A stretch of 64,000 nt of DNA from Panulirus ornatus (GCF_036320965.1 NC_092242.1:68752520-68816519); one strand, 5' to 3'. Positions 12,461-23,026 are shown, numbered from the stretch's first letter. Made by a program: numbers and translations. The notes: generated by a model not told the origin, from the sequence alone.

Positions 12461-12874
12461 TCTCTCGCTCTTCACGATCCTCGTACATATTGACCTCTTC
12501 CCAGCATACATGTGTCTGTTTACACTCTGCTCCTCAGTGGAAATAGCGATGGGCTCAGCGCTGTGGCTGAACCAGTCATGGAGGTTGTACTCCGCCCACT
12601 GATACTTGTGATTAATGTCTCGCTGACATCTCGCCCGGTCTGGCTGTCTGGCTTTTCTATCTCGAATACAAAAGACGAATAAAAGGTGTGCGATAAACGC
12701 AGAGTACCGAAGTGTAGGAAGACAACTGACAGTAGGAGTAGGAGATGTGAGGAAACAAAACTATCATTGACTTTAGCGTCGAAGTGACGAACCTAAACCA
12801 GAGAACCAACCACATACACAACCGTAAACACACAACCACACCACGGCTTGACCTTTGATACTTACAATCCCAAG

Positions 12875-13150
12875 GGTCCTACCATCTTACTTTACGGTCG
12901 TACCATCTTGTTCAAGGGTTGTACCATCTTGCTTAAGGGTCGTACTACCTCGTTCAAGGGTTGTACCATCTTGCTCAAGGCTCGTACCATCTTGTTCAAA
13001 GGTCGTAACGTCTTGCACAAGGGTCGGACCGTCTTGCTCTAGTATCCCACCGCTTTGCCCAAGGGTAGTACCATCTTGCTCCAGTCTCCTTTCCTCTTGC
13101 TCATGGGTCGTGCTATCTTGCTCTATTGTCTTTTCGTCTTGCTCGTCGGG
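12875..13150. repeat. 21-bp minisatellite, 13 units
   Basis: Units start at 12875 and repeat every 21 bp. The consensus is GGTCGTACCATCTTGCTCAA plus G, with CTTG and the GGTCGTACC head best conserved. The unit is seven codons, so frames stay open on both strands (the minus strand reads LEQDGTT repeats). That is a consequence of the unit, not evidence of a gene. It is related to the 21-bp array at 18421-18589. Confidence 0.93.
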
Positions 13151-13299
13151 GTAATACTCACAGTTCCTCACACAGGCGACACCTTGAGGGTTCTCGTGTT
13201 ATGGGTGTGCGAGATGAAACCCGAGGACGTAGTTCCAGTCTGTCTTAGATCAGTTCACGACTCACACACACTGATGCATGACTGATGCAATCTATCTTG

Positions 13300-13715
13300 A
13301 CTGCTGCAGCATGACACTAATGATGCGTCACATGCCGCCGCGTGACGCATCTGCATCGTCGTGCGGTGGAGTACGAAACAAGTTGTCCGTCACTGGTTGC
13401 GCCGTCACACACTGCTCCAGGTAATACTAGGCCATCACAGGCTGGCTGCAGTATGGCGTTCAGGACCCGTTTCGCAATGCAGCATAACGTGCATGACCTA
13501 AGATATACTGCAGTATGACGTCCATGACCTTACACACCACAGCATGACCCATTATAACTTCAGCATGACGTTCATGACCTCTGGATGCCGTTGAATGACT
13601 TCCATGTACTTGTCATATGCTGAATCATGATACTTCTGAGTCATGAGGCCTACGTACCTCATGCTCGCAGCATGAAGCTCATGACCCAATACACACTGCA
13701 GCATGGAGCATTACC
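13300..13715. repeat. degenerate minisatellite with CTGCAGCATGAC..TCATGACC core
   Basis: CTGCAG(C/T)ATG(A/G)CGTTCATGACC-like phrases recur around 13310, 13450, 13490, 13520, 13560, 13670 and 13695 with spacers of 20-50 bp. Too decayed to fix a unit length. Confidence 0.55.
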
Positions 13716-13869
13716 TGCAGAGGCAGATAGTATGAGGAGAATCTCTGCACCATCACCCTTCACCAGCAAAACCTCCTAAGCCCTGCCAACTCGCCTTCCC
13801 ATCTTCTGCTTCTCATCATCCTTAATACTAAAGAGGAAATTCCTTTCTGTCTATAAACTAAGACTTCCC

Positions 13870-14075
13870 ACAAGGCCTGCCTGCCCTTAACGTCGGCCTG
13901 CCAACCTTCTCTTCGGCCTGCCAACCCTTTTCCTTTGGTCTGCAAACCCTCCCTTTGATGTGTAAGCTTCCCTTTCCCCTCTCCCCTCAGTCAGCAAGCC
14001 CCTCCCGTGGTCTGTGACCCCCTCCCCCGTCCCTCCCCTCTCGGTCTGTCAGCCCTCTCCCCATGGACCGTAAAC
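13870..14075. repeat. degenerate pyrimidine-rich minisatellite, about 25-30 bp
   Basis: CGGCCTGCCAACC-TTCTC(C)TT phrases (13893, 13915, 13937) grade into more decayed TC-rich copies such as GGTCTGTCAGCCCTCTCC near 14043. Confidence 0.6.
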
Positions 14076-14160
14076 TCTTCACATGCCTGGATACCTTCTG
14101 GAATCATTTATCACGGGAATGAGGATTATCAATACACCAGCAGGAGGTATATGCGGGACC

Positions 14161-14187
14161 TGTGTGTGTGTGTGTGTGTGTGTGTGT
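14161..14187. repeat. (TG)n microsatellite
   Basis: Perfect TG tract. Confidence 0.96.
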
Positions 14188-14448
14188 ACTCTGCGCGCCT
14201 ATGCCTCCGCTCAGTAGCTCACACATGCGGCCTCTCACCGCTTAACTGCCCCTCATTCGTAACCACCTGATCCCTCGCTCTTCGTTTAAGTATCGTGGTT
14301 GAACTGCCCAGCCGCAGCAGGTGCTCAAGTAGTCTCGTTAGTCATGTGATGAGGTCGGATCATGCACTTGATTAGCGAGTTTGTAGCGATACCAAAGTGG
14401 AGAGAATGGTGAGACACAGAACAGTTTATGAAACAAGAATAAGAACAT

Positions 14449-14543
14449 ACACACACACACACACACACACACATACACACACACACACATACACGCACAC
14501 ACACACACACATGTATGTGTGTGTGTGTGCGTGAGTGTGCGTG

Positions 14544-14580
<37 letters not shown>
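14449..14580. repeat. (CA)n followed by (GT)n, foldback microsatellite
   Basis: CA tract at 14449-14511 is followed immediately by TG/GT tract at 14512-14580, centred on ACATGTATGTGT. The halves are largely complementary, making a near-spacerless inverted repeat with arms of about 63-69 nt. Small interruptions (CGC, GAG, CC) differ between arms. Confidence 0.93.
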
Positions 14581-14583
<3 letters not shown>

Positions 14584-15120
14584 CATTTTCCCATAAGCTC
14601 GAAATAAGATGCAAGATGAAAAAAAAAAAAATCTAAGCACATCAAATAACACCTTAGTTTCTTTTCGAGACTCGACTGTCTTACAGTCACACCCGCACAT
14701 CCATTCTTTCCAAGATTCACGTTCAGTTTTCTACACTTCAGCCCGCAACCACTCCAGATTTACTACTCAGACGAAGCATAGCCTTTAACCAGGTTGATAA
14801 CCTCTTCTCTGAATACCAGATTTTTTTTCAGGTCTTTGGGCCAAAACATCCGCCAGCCAACCTGTGTCATTCTTGCTTCCTCTTGATGGTCCATCCTGAC
14901 AGAGCCGATCATATTTGGTTCTTCCATTCAACCATCTTAAACGTCACGGTCATCACGAATATTTTTCGGGAGAAGAGTTCTTCTACGAGATTGTAATCCG
15001 AAGATGCAGCCTGGATGATGGTGAATTTTCCCTCGCACTACAGCGACAAGCAGGCCAAGTCCGGTAACGCCCCTCTTCAGAGCATATTTATTGGTTGACT
15101 GATTGACAGATAAAGAGATG
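14581..15120. other. no recognised feature
   Basis: Non-repetitive; only chance frames extending out of the neighbouring dinucleotide tracts. Confidence 0.4.

Positions 15121-15196
<76 letters not shown>
15121..15196. repeat. (TA)n microsatellite
   Basis: TA tract with one G interruption near 15138. Confidence 0.97.
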
Positions 15197-15887
<691 letters not shown>

Positions 15888-15921
15888 AATAAAGTGCACA
15901 GAAACGCGCACTTCCATAGAA

Positions 15922-15994
15922 CATACAAACCTCCAACAGCCAGGATCGAACCCGGGACCCCTGTACACGAGGCAGGGACTGTTGGAGGTTTGTA

Positions 15995-15996
<2 letters not shown>
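15922..15996 (-). repeat. 18-bp inverted repeat enclosing a tRNA-like B box
   Basis: CATACAAACCTCCAACAG (15922-15939) and its exact reverse complement (15979-15996) enclose a 39-nt loop. On the minus strand the loop reads through GGTCCCGGGTTCGATCCT, a B-box/T-arm-like sequence (GGTTCGATCCT, plus 15942-15952). No A box lies at tRNA distance: that position is occupied by the 5' inverted arm. AT microsatellites lie on both sides (15734-15886 and 15997-16082). It looks like a SINE 3' part that acquired an inverted copy of its own flank. It could also be a small foldback element. Confidence 0.75.
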
Positions 15997-16079
<83 letters not shown>

Positions 16080-16082
16080 TAT
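15997..16082. repeat. (TA)n microsatellite
   Basis: TA tract that starts at the outer end of the 18-bp inverted-repeat arm; one C near 16074. Confidence 0.97.
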
Positions 16083-16480
16083 CCTGAGCAAATATACCTC
16101 GTCACGAAGTGGATGGTGACTCATACCTATCTGGCAGGTTGACAATGTTCAAGAATAGTTCGGCCACATCCACCACGATGGATCAGGAGGAGGCCCTCCA
16201 TCCATCCCTTTGATCGATGATAATGTTTGATGAACGTTTTTATCGCCCTTACGATGGATATTGACACATGATCATCTTGAAAAGTTGGCACTAATGGACA
16301 AAATACAGGATGAAACGGCGGAGGTATATGTATAGTTTGAGTTTTCGTCAGCAATACGTTCACAAGGGCGAATCATCTTTTATTACTAGTCTTGTAGAAA
16401 CTTGACTGTAGTAAAGGTAGTGCTGTATTATTCTCAGACAAGTCTCGTGCATGAGCAGCAGAAAGGAGGAATATGTTTGT
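16083..16480. other. no recognised feature
   Basis: Non-repetitive; unrecognised frames shorter than 80 codons. Confidence 0.4.
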
Positions 16481-16489
16481 ATTGGGTAA

Positions 16490-16680
16490 GGCAGTGAGGA
16501 CGCCTTACCTTCTTGAGAAAGACAGTTTTGTCTGTACCAGCGGTAGTGGCCAGCCGGTGAGGACACTGGTGTGTCCGTTCCAGTGTCGGAGGCTGGAAGG
16601 TGAGGGCGCTTCCTCTTCTGCTGCAGTGTCAGAGGCCGGGAGGCGAGGTCACTACTATATCAGGGACCGGAAGATGTTGG
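16490..16680. repeat. degenerate GC-rich minisatellite
   Basis: CAGTGTCGGAGGCTGGAAGG and CAGTGTCAGAGGCCGGGAGG (16579 and 16624) are the clearest pair. GTGAGGAC and GGTGAGGGC phrases continue the pattern with about 45-bp spacing. Confidence 0.5.
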
Positions 16681-16689
16681 AATGATAGA

Positions 16690-17299
16690 ACAGCTATGTA
16701 TGCAGCTATGTCAGGGGCCAGAGGGGGTAGCTTTAGACAAAACGCAAACTCTTGAGCTCTGTGTCCTCACTTCCATGAGCGTCCGTAACTTGTACGCGAC
16801 AAGAAACGGTACGTGTGACACGGAACAGTACGTGTGACGCAGGGTGGGTCGTGTGTGGGGTGAGCGGTGTGGGAGGATAGGAAGCTTACAGTTGATGAAC
16901 GCCGCGCTGGCGACACAATTACTGAACATGGCTCCGAGGGGCCACGTTGGAACTGCAGTGACGAGTGTAATGTATGCAAATGGCGTCTCAGTGCCGTGAG
17001 TGTCGCTTTCCTGGTATTGCCCGAGGCTGTTACTGCTACCCCGGCCTCCTCTCCGCCAGAGTGTGTTGTTTTCTTTGTCCTCCTCCTCAGATACATTGTC
17101 CCAGCGCGCTTTAAGAGCGAGCCTCCTGGTGCTCAAACTTTACCCAGCATTTTGCTGGCACTCTGTTGACCGGGAGTGATCGTGATCGGATTATGGCTGA
17201 AGGATTAGCAGCTTTACTGTTATTCCAATTTCTACTTCGAGTTTAGAATGAACGCGAAAAATAATCTACGTGATCACAGGCTCTCTTATTGAGATTTGG

Positions 17300-17300
<1 letters not shown>
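16690..17300. other. GC-richer interval, no supported gene
   Basis: A 141-codon minus-strand frame (17136 to 16711) begins with TTG, has no recognisable domain and overlaps long plus-strand frames. GTACGTGTGAC occurs twice (about 16810 and 16830). I cannot distinguish an exon or promoter from background. Confidence 0.3.

Positions 17301-17302
<2 letters not shown>

Positions 17303-17349
<47 letters not shown>
17303..17349. repeat. (CT)n microsatellite
   Basis: Perfect CT tract. Confidence 0.97.
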
Positions 17350-17357
<8 letters not shown>

Positions 17358-17375
17358 ATTTTCATAATCGAAGAA

Positions 17376-17545
17376 ACCAACACTTTTTCTAAACAACCAG
17401 TCCGTCATAATAACATTTGATATAACCCAACTACTTTTTGTAAACACGCAGTCTATCATAATGATATCACACAACTACTTTTTCTAAAGTCCTAGTCTAT
17501 CATAATAACACATGGTATAACCCAACTATTTTCTCCGTCATATAA
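17376..17545. repeat. AT-rich tandem repeat, about 44-51 bp, four units
   Basis: ACTTTTT(C/G)TAAA occurs at 17382, 17433 and 17477 and a decayed ACTATTTTCTCC at 17525. The units share GTC(T/C)(A/G)TCATAATAAC and GATATAACCCAACTA. Confidence 0.75.
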
Positions 17546-17850
17546 TAATTGGTGTATAAACCTGTACGGATCCAGAGATGCGAGTTTCTGAGGCTCAACA
17601 TTTGGGAGTCAAAACACTGGGGAGTCAACCATATATTTTAGTTCTGACGTACATTCTTCCTATTACTATTGCTACTACTACTACTACTGTATGTAAGTTT
17701 AAGTGACTTGGAGGGATATAATTAGAGAAAGGGGAATGAATGATGGACCCCTTTGGAGCGAAGAGACTGTACTCACTTTCGTCAACAGACAGTGAACGAT
17801 ACAGCCACACCGACGGTGAATTTTCGCTCGTGGCATAACTACAAGCAGGA

Positions 17851-17852
<2 letters not shown>

Positions 17853-17930
<78 letters not shown>
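17853..17930. repeat. (AT)n microsatellite
   Basis: Perfect AT tract. Confidence 0.97.
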
Positions 17931-17933
<3 letters not shown>

Positions 17934-18329
17934 ATCAAACTAGATCAAATTTGCAATAGATTCAATAGATTCATCAGTGTAGTTTTCTGTCTTTCTCTTT
18001 TGTTTTATTTCACTCGTTTCCTTCCGCCTCGGCTGAACCAGGTGTCTTGACGTCAGCTTCAGCACACTGGTGAAGAGCACGTAAATCATTAATGGCATAA
18101 GTCAGTCCTCGACTTGATACTGGGCCGGGCCATCTGTCTTACCTCTTATCACACACATGTAAAACAGGTTCTTTTAAAAGTTTTCTTGCCAAGACCAGAC
18201 TGGGACTGCAGTTCCTCCAAGACAGCTTGGCTTTGTGCCAACGACTGGGATTTCGAAGACTTGGATCCATCAGACATATTTCTCTTCTGAAGAAAAAAAA
18301 AATATCAAATTTTCTTTGGAGACTTAGCA

Positions 18330-18343
18330 GGGGGGGGGGGGGG
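18330..18343. repeat. poly(G) run
   Basis: About fourteen consecutive G. Confidence 0.95.
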
Positions 18344-18420
18344 TGGTCTTATCTGAGAGTTCCCTTTAACTCCTTGAGCTTGTAGGCAGCTCCTTCCTTC
18401 CAGCAGAAAATCACAGCCGG

Positions 18421-18589
18421 GGTCGTATTGTGATCCTCAATAGTCGTGCTTTCGTGCTCAATTGGTCGTACCTTCGTGCTTAATGGTCGCGCTCCCGTGA
18501 TCAATAGTCGTTCCTTCGTGCTTAATGGTCGCGCTCTCGTGATCAATAGGCGTTCCTTCGTGCTCAATGGTCGTACCATTGTGTTGTTG
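18421..18589. repeat. 21-bp minisatellite, 8 units
   Basis: Units of 21 bp (one of 22) begin GGTCGT or AGTCGT. The consensus is GGTCGTACCTTCGTGCTCAA plus T. Units 4-7 form a 42-bp alternating pair, CGCTC-CGTGATCAAT then GTTCCTTCGTGCT-AAT, occurring twice. The consensus differs from the array at 12875-13150 at three of 21 positions by my alignment, so the two arrays are probably related. Confidence 0.9.
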
Positions 18590-18599
18590 GGGATCAAGA

Positions 18600-19623
18600 C
18601 GTATCCAGGACACGTCTTGAGTTCTTCAAACAGTGTTGTACGGGTCAAGGTAGTAATCACAGAGCAGTGTTTTAAAACCTTCTCTTGATGAAGGGAAGAC
18701 ACTGTTAGCAAGAAATGTAATGTTTTCTGAAGTACCGACCATCTCTCCGACAAGGTCTTCTTCCTTTTATCGTACGCAAACTTTCAAACCTTCATAAGTT
18801 TTTTCTTATTTTTCGGCAAACCATTACGTCGGACTCAAGTTGAGAGCTTCATTTATAGCTCATGAACTGCGGGGCTCTCATGAGCTTCTCCCTTAAATAT
18901 CACAGAATATACGCGGAACCCTTTCAAGAAACCTCGTTAATCCTGGTTAAAAAGAAAAAATTGGGACAGAGGAACACTTAACTCCGATGTCAATGCAGCT
19001 GCCAAATTATAAACACTTTTTCAGCCAATATTTGAAGTAAACGAGGTGGATCAGCTGAAGACAAGAACGTATCTAAAGCGTTTCAGTCTGCGAAAGTGAG
19101 GCCATCCATTGTTCTAATGCTGGAATGATGAATGACCTTTCAGAACTGAAATCTGTCCAGGTGATTGTTCAGAAAAAAAGATAACATCATATATGAAGTG
19201 AACACGTATGTTTCTTTTGAGATATAAAATGGTGTAGATAGAGAGATAAATGGATAGATAGACAGATATAGATATAAGAACTGAAGAGCACTGTAAATGA
19301 TTATCTAATCATCATCCACCATTCTAATTCAAACTATAAAACTACAGTTGCTACACCAACATCCAGATCCAGCTGCTACGAACGGCAGAGAGCCGTATAC
19401 AAACGAACCCATTATGAACCACTTGAGTAATCATATGAATGCAAATGATACCCAGGAGAGATGCCGCCGCTTGTTTCATTACACATTATCTGGCCCGCTA
19501 ACCAGACACGCTTCGAACTTCGCTATCAGCTGGTTCGGTTCAGCTTGCTACTGCTTCATCCGTAACTTGTTTGAGCCGTGTCAAATCCGTGAATATGAGT
19601 TAAATTAGACCTTCTCGACTTTA

Positions 19624-19625
<2 letters not shown>
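18600..19625. other. no recognised feature
   Basis: Non-repetitive apart from short TAGATA-like tetranucleotide stretches near 19235-19280. Confidence 0.4.

Positions 19626-19697
<72 letters not shown>
19626..19697. repeat. (TA)n microsatellite at LINE 3' end
   Basis: TA tract immediately beyond the poly(A) tail of the minus-strand LINE (T-run at 19700-19717 on the plus strand). Confidence 0.96.
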
Positions 19698-19701
<4 letters not shown>

Positions 19702-19717
19702 TTTTTTTTTTTTTTTT

Positions 19718-19900
19718 GCTTTGTCGCTGTCTCCCGCGTCTGCGAGGTAGCGCAAGGAAACAGACGAAAGAAATGGCCCAACCCACCCCCATACACATGT
19801 ATATACATACGTCCACACACGCAAATATACATACCTACACAGCTTTCCATGGTTTACCCCAGACGCTTCACACGCCTTGATTCAATCCACTGACAGCTCG
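19718..19900 (-). other. LINE 3' untranslated region
   Basis: Sequence between the RT stop and the poly(A) tail. It includes a GCGCTACCTCGCAGACGCGG-type segment close to the tail, then GGAGACAGCGACAAAGC and the A-run. The same upstream landmarks (AGACGAA-GAA-TGGCC on the plus strand) recur next to the decayed copy at 61.05 kb. Confidence 0.75.
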
Positions 19901-21760
19901 TCAACCCCGGTATACCACATCGCTCCAATTCACTCTATTCCTTGCCCTCCTTTCACCCTCCTGCATGTTCAGGCCCCGATCACACAAAATGTTTTTCACT
20001 CCATCTTTCCACCTCCAATTTGGTCTCCCTCTTCTCCTCGTTCCCTCCACCTCCGACACATATATCCTCTTGGTCAATCTTTCCTCACTCATTCTCTCCA
20101 TGTGCCCAAACCATTTCAAAACACCCTCTTCTGCTCTCTCAACCACGCTCTTTTTATTTCCACACATCTCTCTTACCCTTACGTTACTTACTCGATCAAA
20201 CCACCTCACACCACACATTGTCCTCAAACATCTCATTTCCAGCACATCCATCCTCCTGCGCACAACTCTATCCATAGCCCACGCCTCGCAACCATACAAC
20301 ATTGTTGGAACCACTATTCCTTCAAACATACCCATTTTTGCTTTCCGAGATAACGTTCTCGACTTCCACACATTCTTCAAGGCTCCCAAAATTTTCGCCC
20401 CCTCCCCCACCCTTTGATCCACTTCCGCTTCCATGGTTCCATCCGCTGCCAGATCCACTCCCAGATATCTAAAACACTTCACTTCCTCCAGTTTTTCTCC
20501 ATTCAAACTCACCTCCCAATTGACTTGACCCTCAACCCTACTGTACCTAATAACCTTGCTCTTATTCACATTTACTCTTAACTTTCTTCTTCCACACACT
20601 TTACCAAACTCAGTCACCAGCTTCTGCAGTTTCTCACATGAATCAGCCACCAGCGCTGTATCATCAGCGAACAACAACTGACTCACTTCCCAAGCTCTCT
20701 CATCCCCAACAGACTTCATACTTGCCCCTCTTTCCAAAACTCTTGCATTCACCTCCCTAACAACCCCATCCATATACAAATTAAACAACCATGGAGACAT
20801 CACACACCCCTGCCGCAAACCTACATTCACTGAGAACCAATCACTTTCCTCTCTTCCTACACGTACACATGCCTTACATCCTCGATAAAAACTTTTCACT
20901 GCTTCTAACAACTTGCCTCCCACACCATATATTCTTAATACCTTCCACATAGCATCTCTATCAACTCTATCATATGCCTTCTCCAGATCCATAAATGCTA
21001 CATACAAATCCATTTGCTTTTCTAAGTATTTCTCACATACATTCTTCAAAGCAAACACCTGATCCACACATCCTCTACCACTTCTGAAACCACACTGCTC
21101 TTCCCCAATCTGATGCTCTGTACATGCCTTCACCTTCTCAATCAATACCCTCCCATATAATTTACCAGGAATACTCAACAAACTTATACCTCTGTAATTT
21201 GAGCACTCACTCTTATCCCCTTTGCCTTTGTACAATGGCACTATGCACGCATTCCGCCAATCCTCAGGCACCTCACCATGAGTCATACATACATTAAATA
21301 ACCTTACCAACCAGTCAACAATACAGTAACCCCCTTTTTTAATAAATTCCACTGCAATACCATCCAAACCTGCTGCCTTGCCGGCTTTCATCTTCCGCAA
21401 AGCTTTTACTACCTCTTCTCTGTTTACCAAAACATTTTCCCTAACCCTCTCCCTTTGCACACCACCTCGATCAAAACACCCTATATCTGCCACTATATCA
21501 TCAAACACATTCAACAAACCTTCAAAATACTCACTCCATCTCCTTCTCACATCACCACTACTTGTTATCACCTCCCCATTTGCGCCCTTCACTGAAGTTC
21601 CCATTTGCTCCCTTGTCTTACGCACTTTATTTACCTCCTTCCAGAACATCTTTTTATCCTCCCTAAAATTTAATGATACTCTCTCACCCCAACTCTCATT
21701 TGTCCTTTTTTTCACCTCTTGCACCTTTCTCTTGACCTCCTGTCTCTTTCTTTTATACAT
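19901..21760 (-). CDS. LINE reverse transcriptase (3' part of RTE ORF)
   Basis: A frame of 619 codons from an ATG at 21760 to TGA at 19903-19901. The fingers region holds KMKAGKAAGLDGI (about 123-135) and a PLYKGKGD..NYRGISLLS block (175-196). QCGFRSGRGCVDQVFAL (222-238) follows, then motif A FMDLEKAYDRV (256-266, D258), motif B LRQGCVMSPWLFNLYMD (315-331), and motif C FADD (364-367) with the catalytic Asp pair. Later come NVNKSKV (397-403), FRYLGV (430-435), YGCEAW (489-494), LKWFGHMERM (548-557) and RRGRPNWRW (576-584), an RTE-type tail. No internal stop is present, so the copy is young or constrained. It lies one frame behind the endonuclease frame, overlapping it by 49 nt. The ATG is probably internal to the original protein. 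Confidence 0.93.
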   Translation of the reverse strand: MYKRKRQEVKRKVQEVKKRTNESWGERVSLNFREDKKMFWKEVNKVRKTREQMGTSVKGANGEVITSSGDVRRRWSEYFEGLLNVFDDIVADIGCFDRGGVQRERVRENVLVNREEVVKALRKMKAGKAAGLDGIAVEFIKKGGYCIVDWLVRLFNVCMTHGEVPEDWRNACIVPLYKGKGDKSECSNYRGISLLSIPGKLYGRVLIEKVKACTEHQIGEEQCGFRSGRGCVDQVFALKNVCEKYLEKQMDLYVAFMDLEKAYDRVDRDAMWKVLRIYGVGGKLLEAVKSFYRGCKACVRVGREESDWFSVNVGLRQGCVMSPWLFNLYMDGVVREVNARVLERGASMKSVGDERAWEVSQLLFADDTALVADSCEKLQKLVTEFGKVCGRRKLRVNVNKSKVIRYSRVEGQVNWEVSLNGEKLEEVKCFRYLGVDLAADGTMEAEVDQRVGEGAKILGALKNVWKSRTLSRKAKMGMFEGIVVPTMLYGCEAWAMDRVVRRRMDVLEMRCLRTMCGVRWFDRVSNVRVREMCGNKKSVVERAEEGVLKWFGHMERMSEERLTKRIYVSEVEGTRRRGRPNWRWKDGVKNILCDRGLNMQEGERRARNRVNWSDVVYRG

Positions 21761-22839
21761 CTCCCACTCAATTGCATTTTTCCCTGCAAAAATCGTCCAA
21801 ATGCCTCTCTCTTCTCTTTCACTAATACTCTTACTTCTTCATCCCACCACTCACTACCCTTTCTAATCAACCCACCTCCCACTCTTCTCATGCCACAAGC
21901 ATCTTTTGCGCAATCCATCACTGATTCCCTAAATACATCCCATTCCTCCCCCACTCCCCTTACTTCCATTGTTCTCACCTTTTTCCATTCTGTACTCAGT
22001 CTCTCCTGGTACTTCCTCACACAAGTCTCCTTCCCAAGCTCACTTACTCTCACCACCCTCTTCACCCCAACATTCACTCTTCTTTTCTGAAAACCCATAC
22101 AAATCTTCACCTTAGCCTCCACAAGATAATGATCAGACATCCCTCCAGTTGCACCTCTCAGCACATTAACATACAAAAGTCTCTCTTTCGCACGCCTGTC
22201 AATTAACACGTAATCCAATAACGCTCTCTGGCCATCTCTCCTACTTACATAAGTATACTTATGTATATCTCGCTTTTTAAACCAGGTATTCCCAATCATC
22301 AGTCCTTTTTCAGCACATAAATCTACAAGCTCTTCACCATTTCCATTTACAACACTGAACACCCCATGTATACCAATTATTCCCTCAACTGCCACATTAC
22401 TCACCTTTGCATTCAAATCACCCATCACCATAACCCGGTCTCGTGCATCAAAAGCACTAACACACTCATTCAGCTGCTCCCAAAACACTTGCCTCTCATG
22501 ATCTTTCTTCTCATGCCCAGGTGCATATGCACCAATAATCACCCATCTCTCTCCATCAACTTTCAGTTTTACCCATATTAATCGAGAATTTACTTTCTTA
22601 CATTCTATCACATACTCCCACAACTCCTGTTTCAGGAGTACTGCTACTCCTTCCCTTGCTCTTGTCCTCTCACTAACCCCTGACTTTACTCCCCAGACAT
22701 TCCCAAACCACTCTTCCCCCTTACCCTTGAGCTTCGTTTCACTCAGAGCAAAAACATCCAGGTTCCTTTCCTCAAACATACTACCTATCTCTCCTTTTTT
22801 CACATCTTGGTTACATCCACACACATTTAGGCACCCCAA
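21712..22839 (-). CDS. LINE apurinic-endonuclease-like domain (5' part of RTE ORF)
   Basis: This frame of 375 codons belongs to the endonuclease/exonuclease/phosphatase fold and would nick the genomic target to prime reverse transcription. Catalytic landmarks are present: CLNVCGCN (N5), ALSETKL (E34), GAYAPG (Y105), MGDLNAKV (D141, N143), RALLDYVLI (D209) and SDHYLV (D236, H237). The 5' boundary used here is a TTG, not an ATG. The first in-frame ATG is codon 21 (about 22779), already past N5. The natural start is probably the ATG at 22897, which is out of frame by one base across the G-run at 22867-22871. The frame ends at a TGA (21714-21712), 62 nt beyond a GGGAAAA heptamer (21784-21778) where reading would have to move into the RT frame. 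Confidence 0.9.
   Translation of the reverse strand: MGCLNVCGCNQDVKKGEIGSMFEERNLDVFALSETKLKGKGEEWFGNVWGVKSGVSERTRAREGVAVLLKQELWEYVIECKKVNSRLIWVKLKVDGERWVIIGAYAPGHEKKDHERQVFWEQLNECVSAFDARDRVMVMGDLNAKVSNVAVEGIIGIHGVFSVVNGNGEELVDLCAEKGLMIGNTWFKKRDIHKYTYVSRRDGQRALLDYVLIDRRAKERLLYVNVLRGATGGMSDHYLVEAKVKICMGFQKRRVNVGVKRVVRVSELGKETCVRKYQERLSTEWKKVRTMEVRGVGEEWDVFRESVMDCAKDACGMRRVGGGLIRKGSEWWDEEVRVLVKEKREAFGRFLQGKMQLSGRCIKERDRRSRERCKR
21778..21784 (-). other. GGGAAAA heptamer at the LINE frame junction
   Basis: On the coding strand the endonuclease frame reads CAG GGA AAA ATG, so G GGA AAA is phased exactly as an X XXY YYZ minus-one slippery site. Moving back one base there gives AAT as the next codon and leads in frame to the RT ATG at 21760. 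Loss of one A from the A-run would produce the same arrangement, and the upstream G-run break favours simple decay. Confidence 0.5.
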
Positions 22840-23026
22840 TCTGAGCCTTCGAGGAGGATGAGCACTCCCCCGCGTGACTTCCTCTTCTGTTTCCCATTTT
22901 AGAAAGTTAAAAAATACAAGGAGGGGAGGATTTCTCGCCCCCCGCTCCCGTCCCCTCTAGTCGCTTTCTACGACACGCGAGGAATACGTGGGAAGTATTC
23001 TTTCACCCCTATCCCCAGGGATAGTA

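Larger units (their letters stand above)
19700..23023 (-). mobile_element. near-complete RTE-clade LINE, about 3.3 kb
   Basis: The minus strand carries, 5' to 3', a short leader (from about 23023), an endonuclease frame, a reverse transcriptase frame, an untranslated 3' segment and an 18-nt poly(A) tail (19717-19700) running into (TA)n. A length near 3.3 kb, a single endonuclease-RT protein layout without gag, and a C-terminal WFGH..RMSEERL / RRGRPNWRW region are characteristic of the RTE clade. Two frame breaks are visible: a G-run at plus 22867-22871 separates the only upstream ATG (22897) from the endonuclease frame, and a change of frame occurs at about 21778. I did not find a clear target-site duplication. 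Decayed relatives in the same orientation lie at 10825-11060 and 61046-61790. Confidence 0.93.

Noticed and set aside
12887..13171. Minus-strand LEQDGTT-repeat protein and overlapping plus-strand proteins
   Set aside because: The 21-bp unit is seven codons and has no stop in several frames on both strands, so openness is automatic.
16711..17136. 141-codon minus-strand frame in a GC-rich interval
   Set aside because: Starts at TTG, no recognisable domain, and overlapping frames are equally long; cannot be separated from compositional openness.
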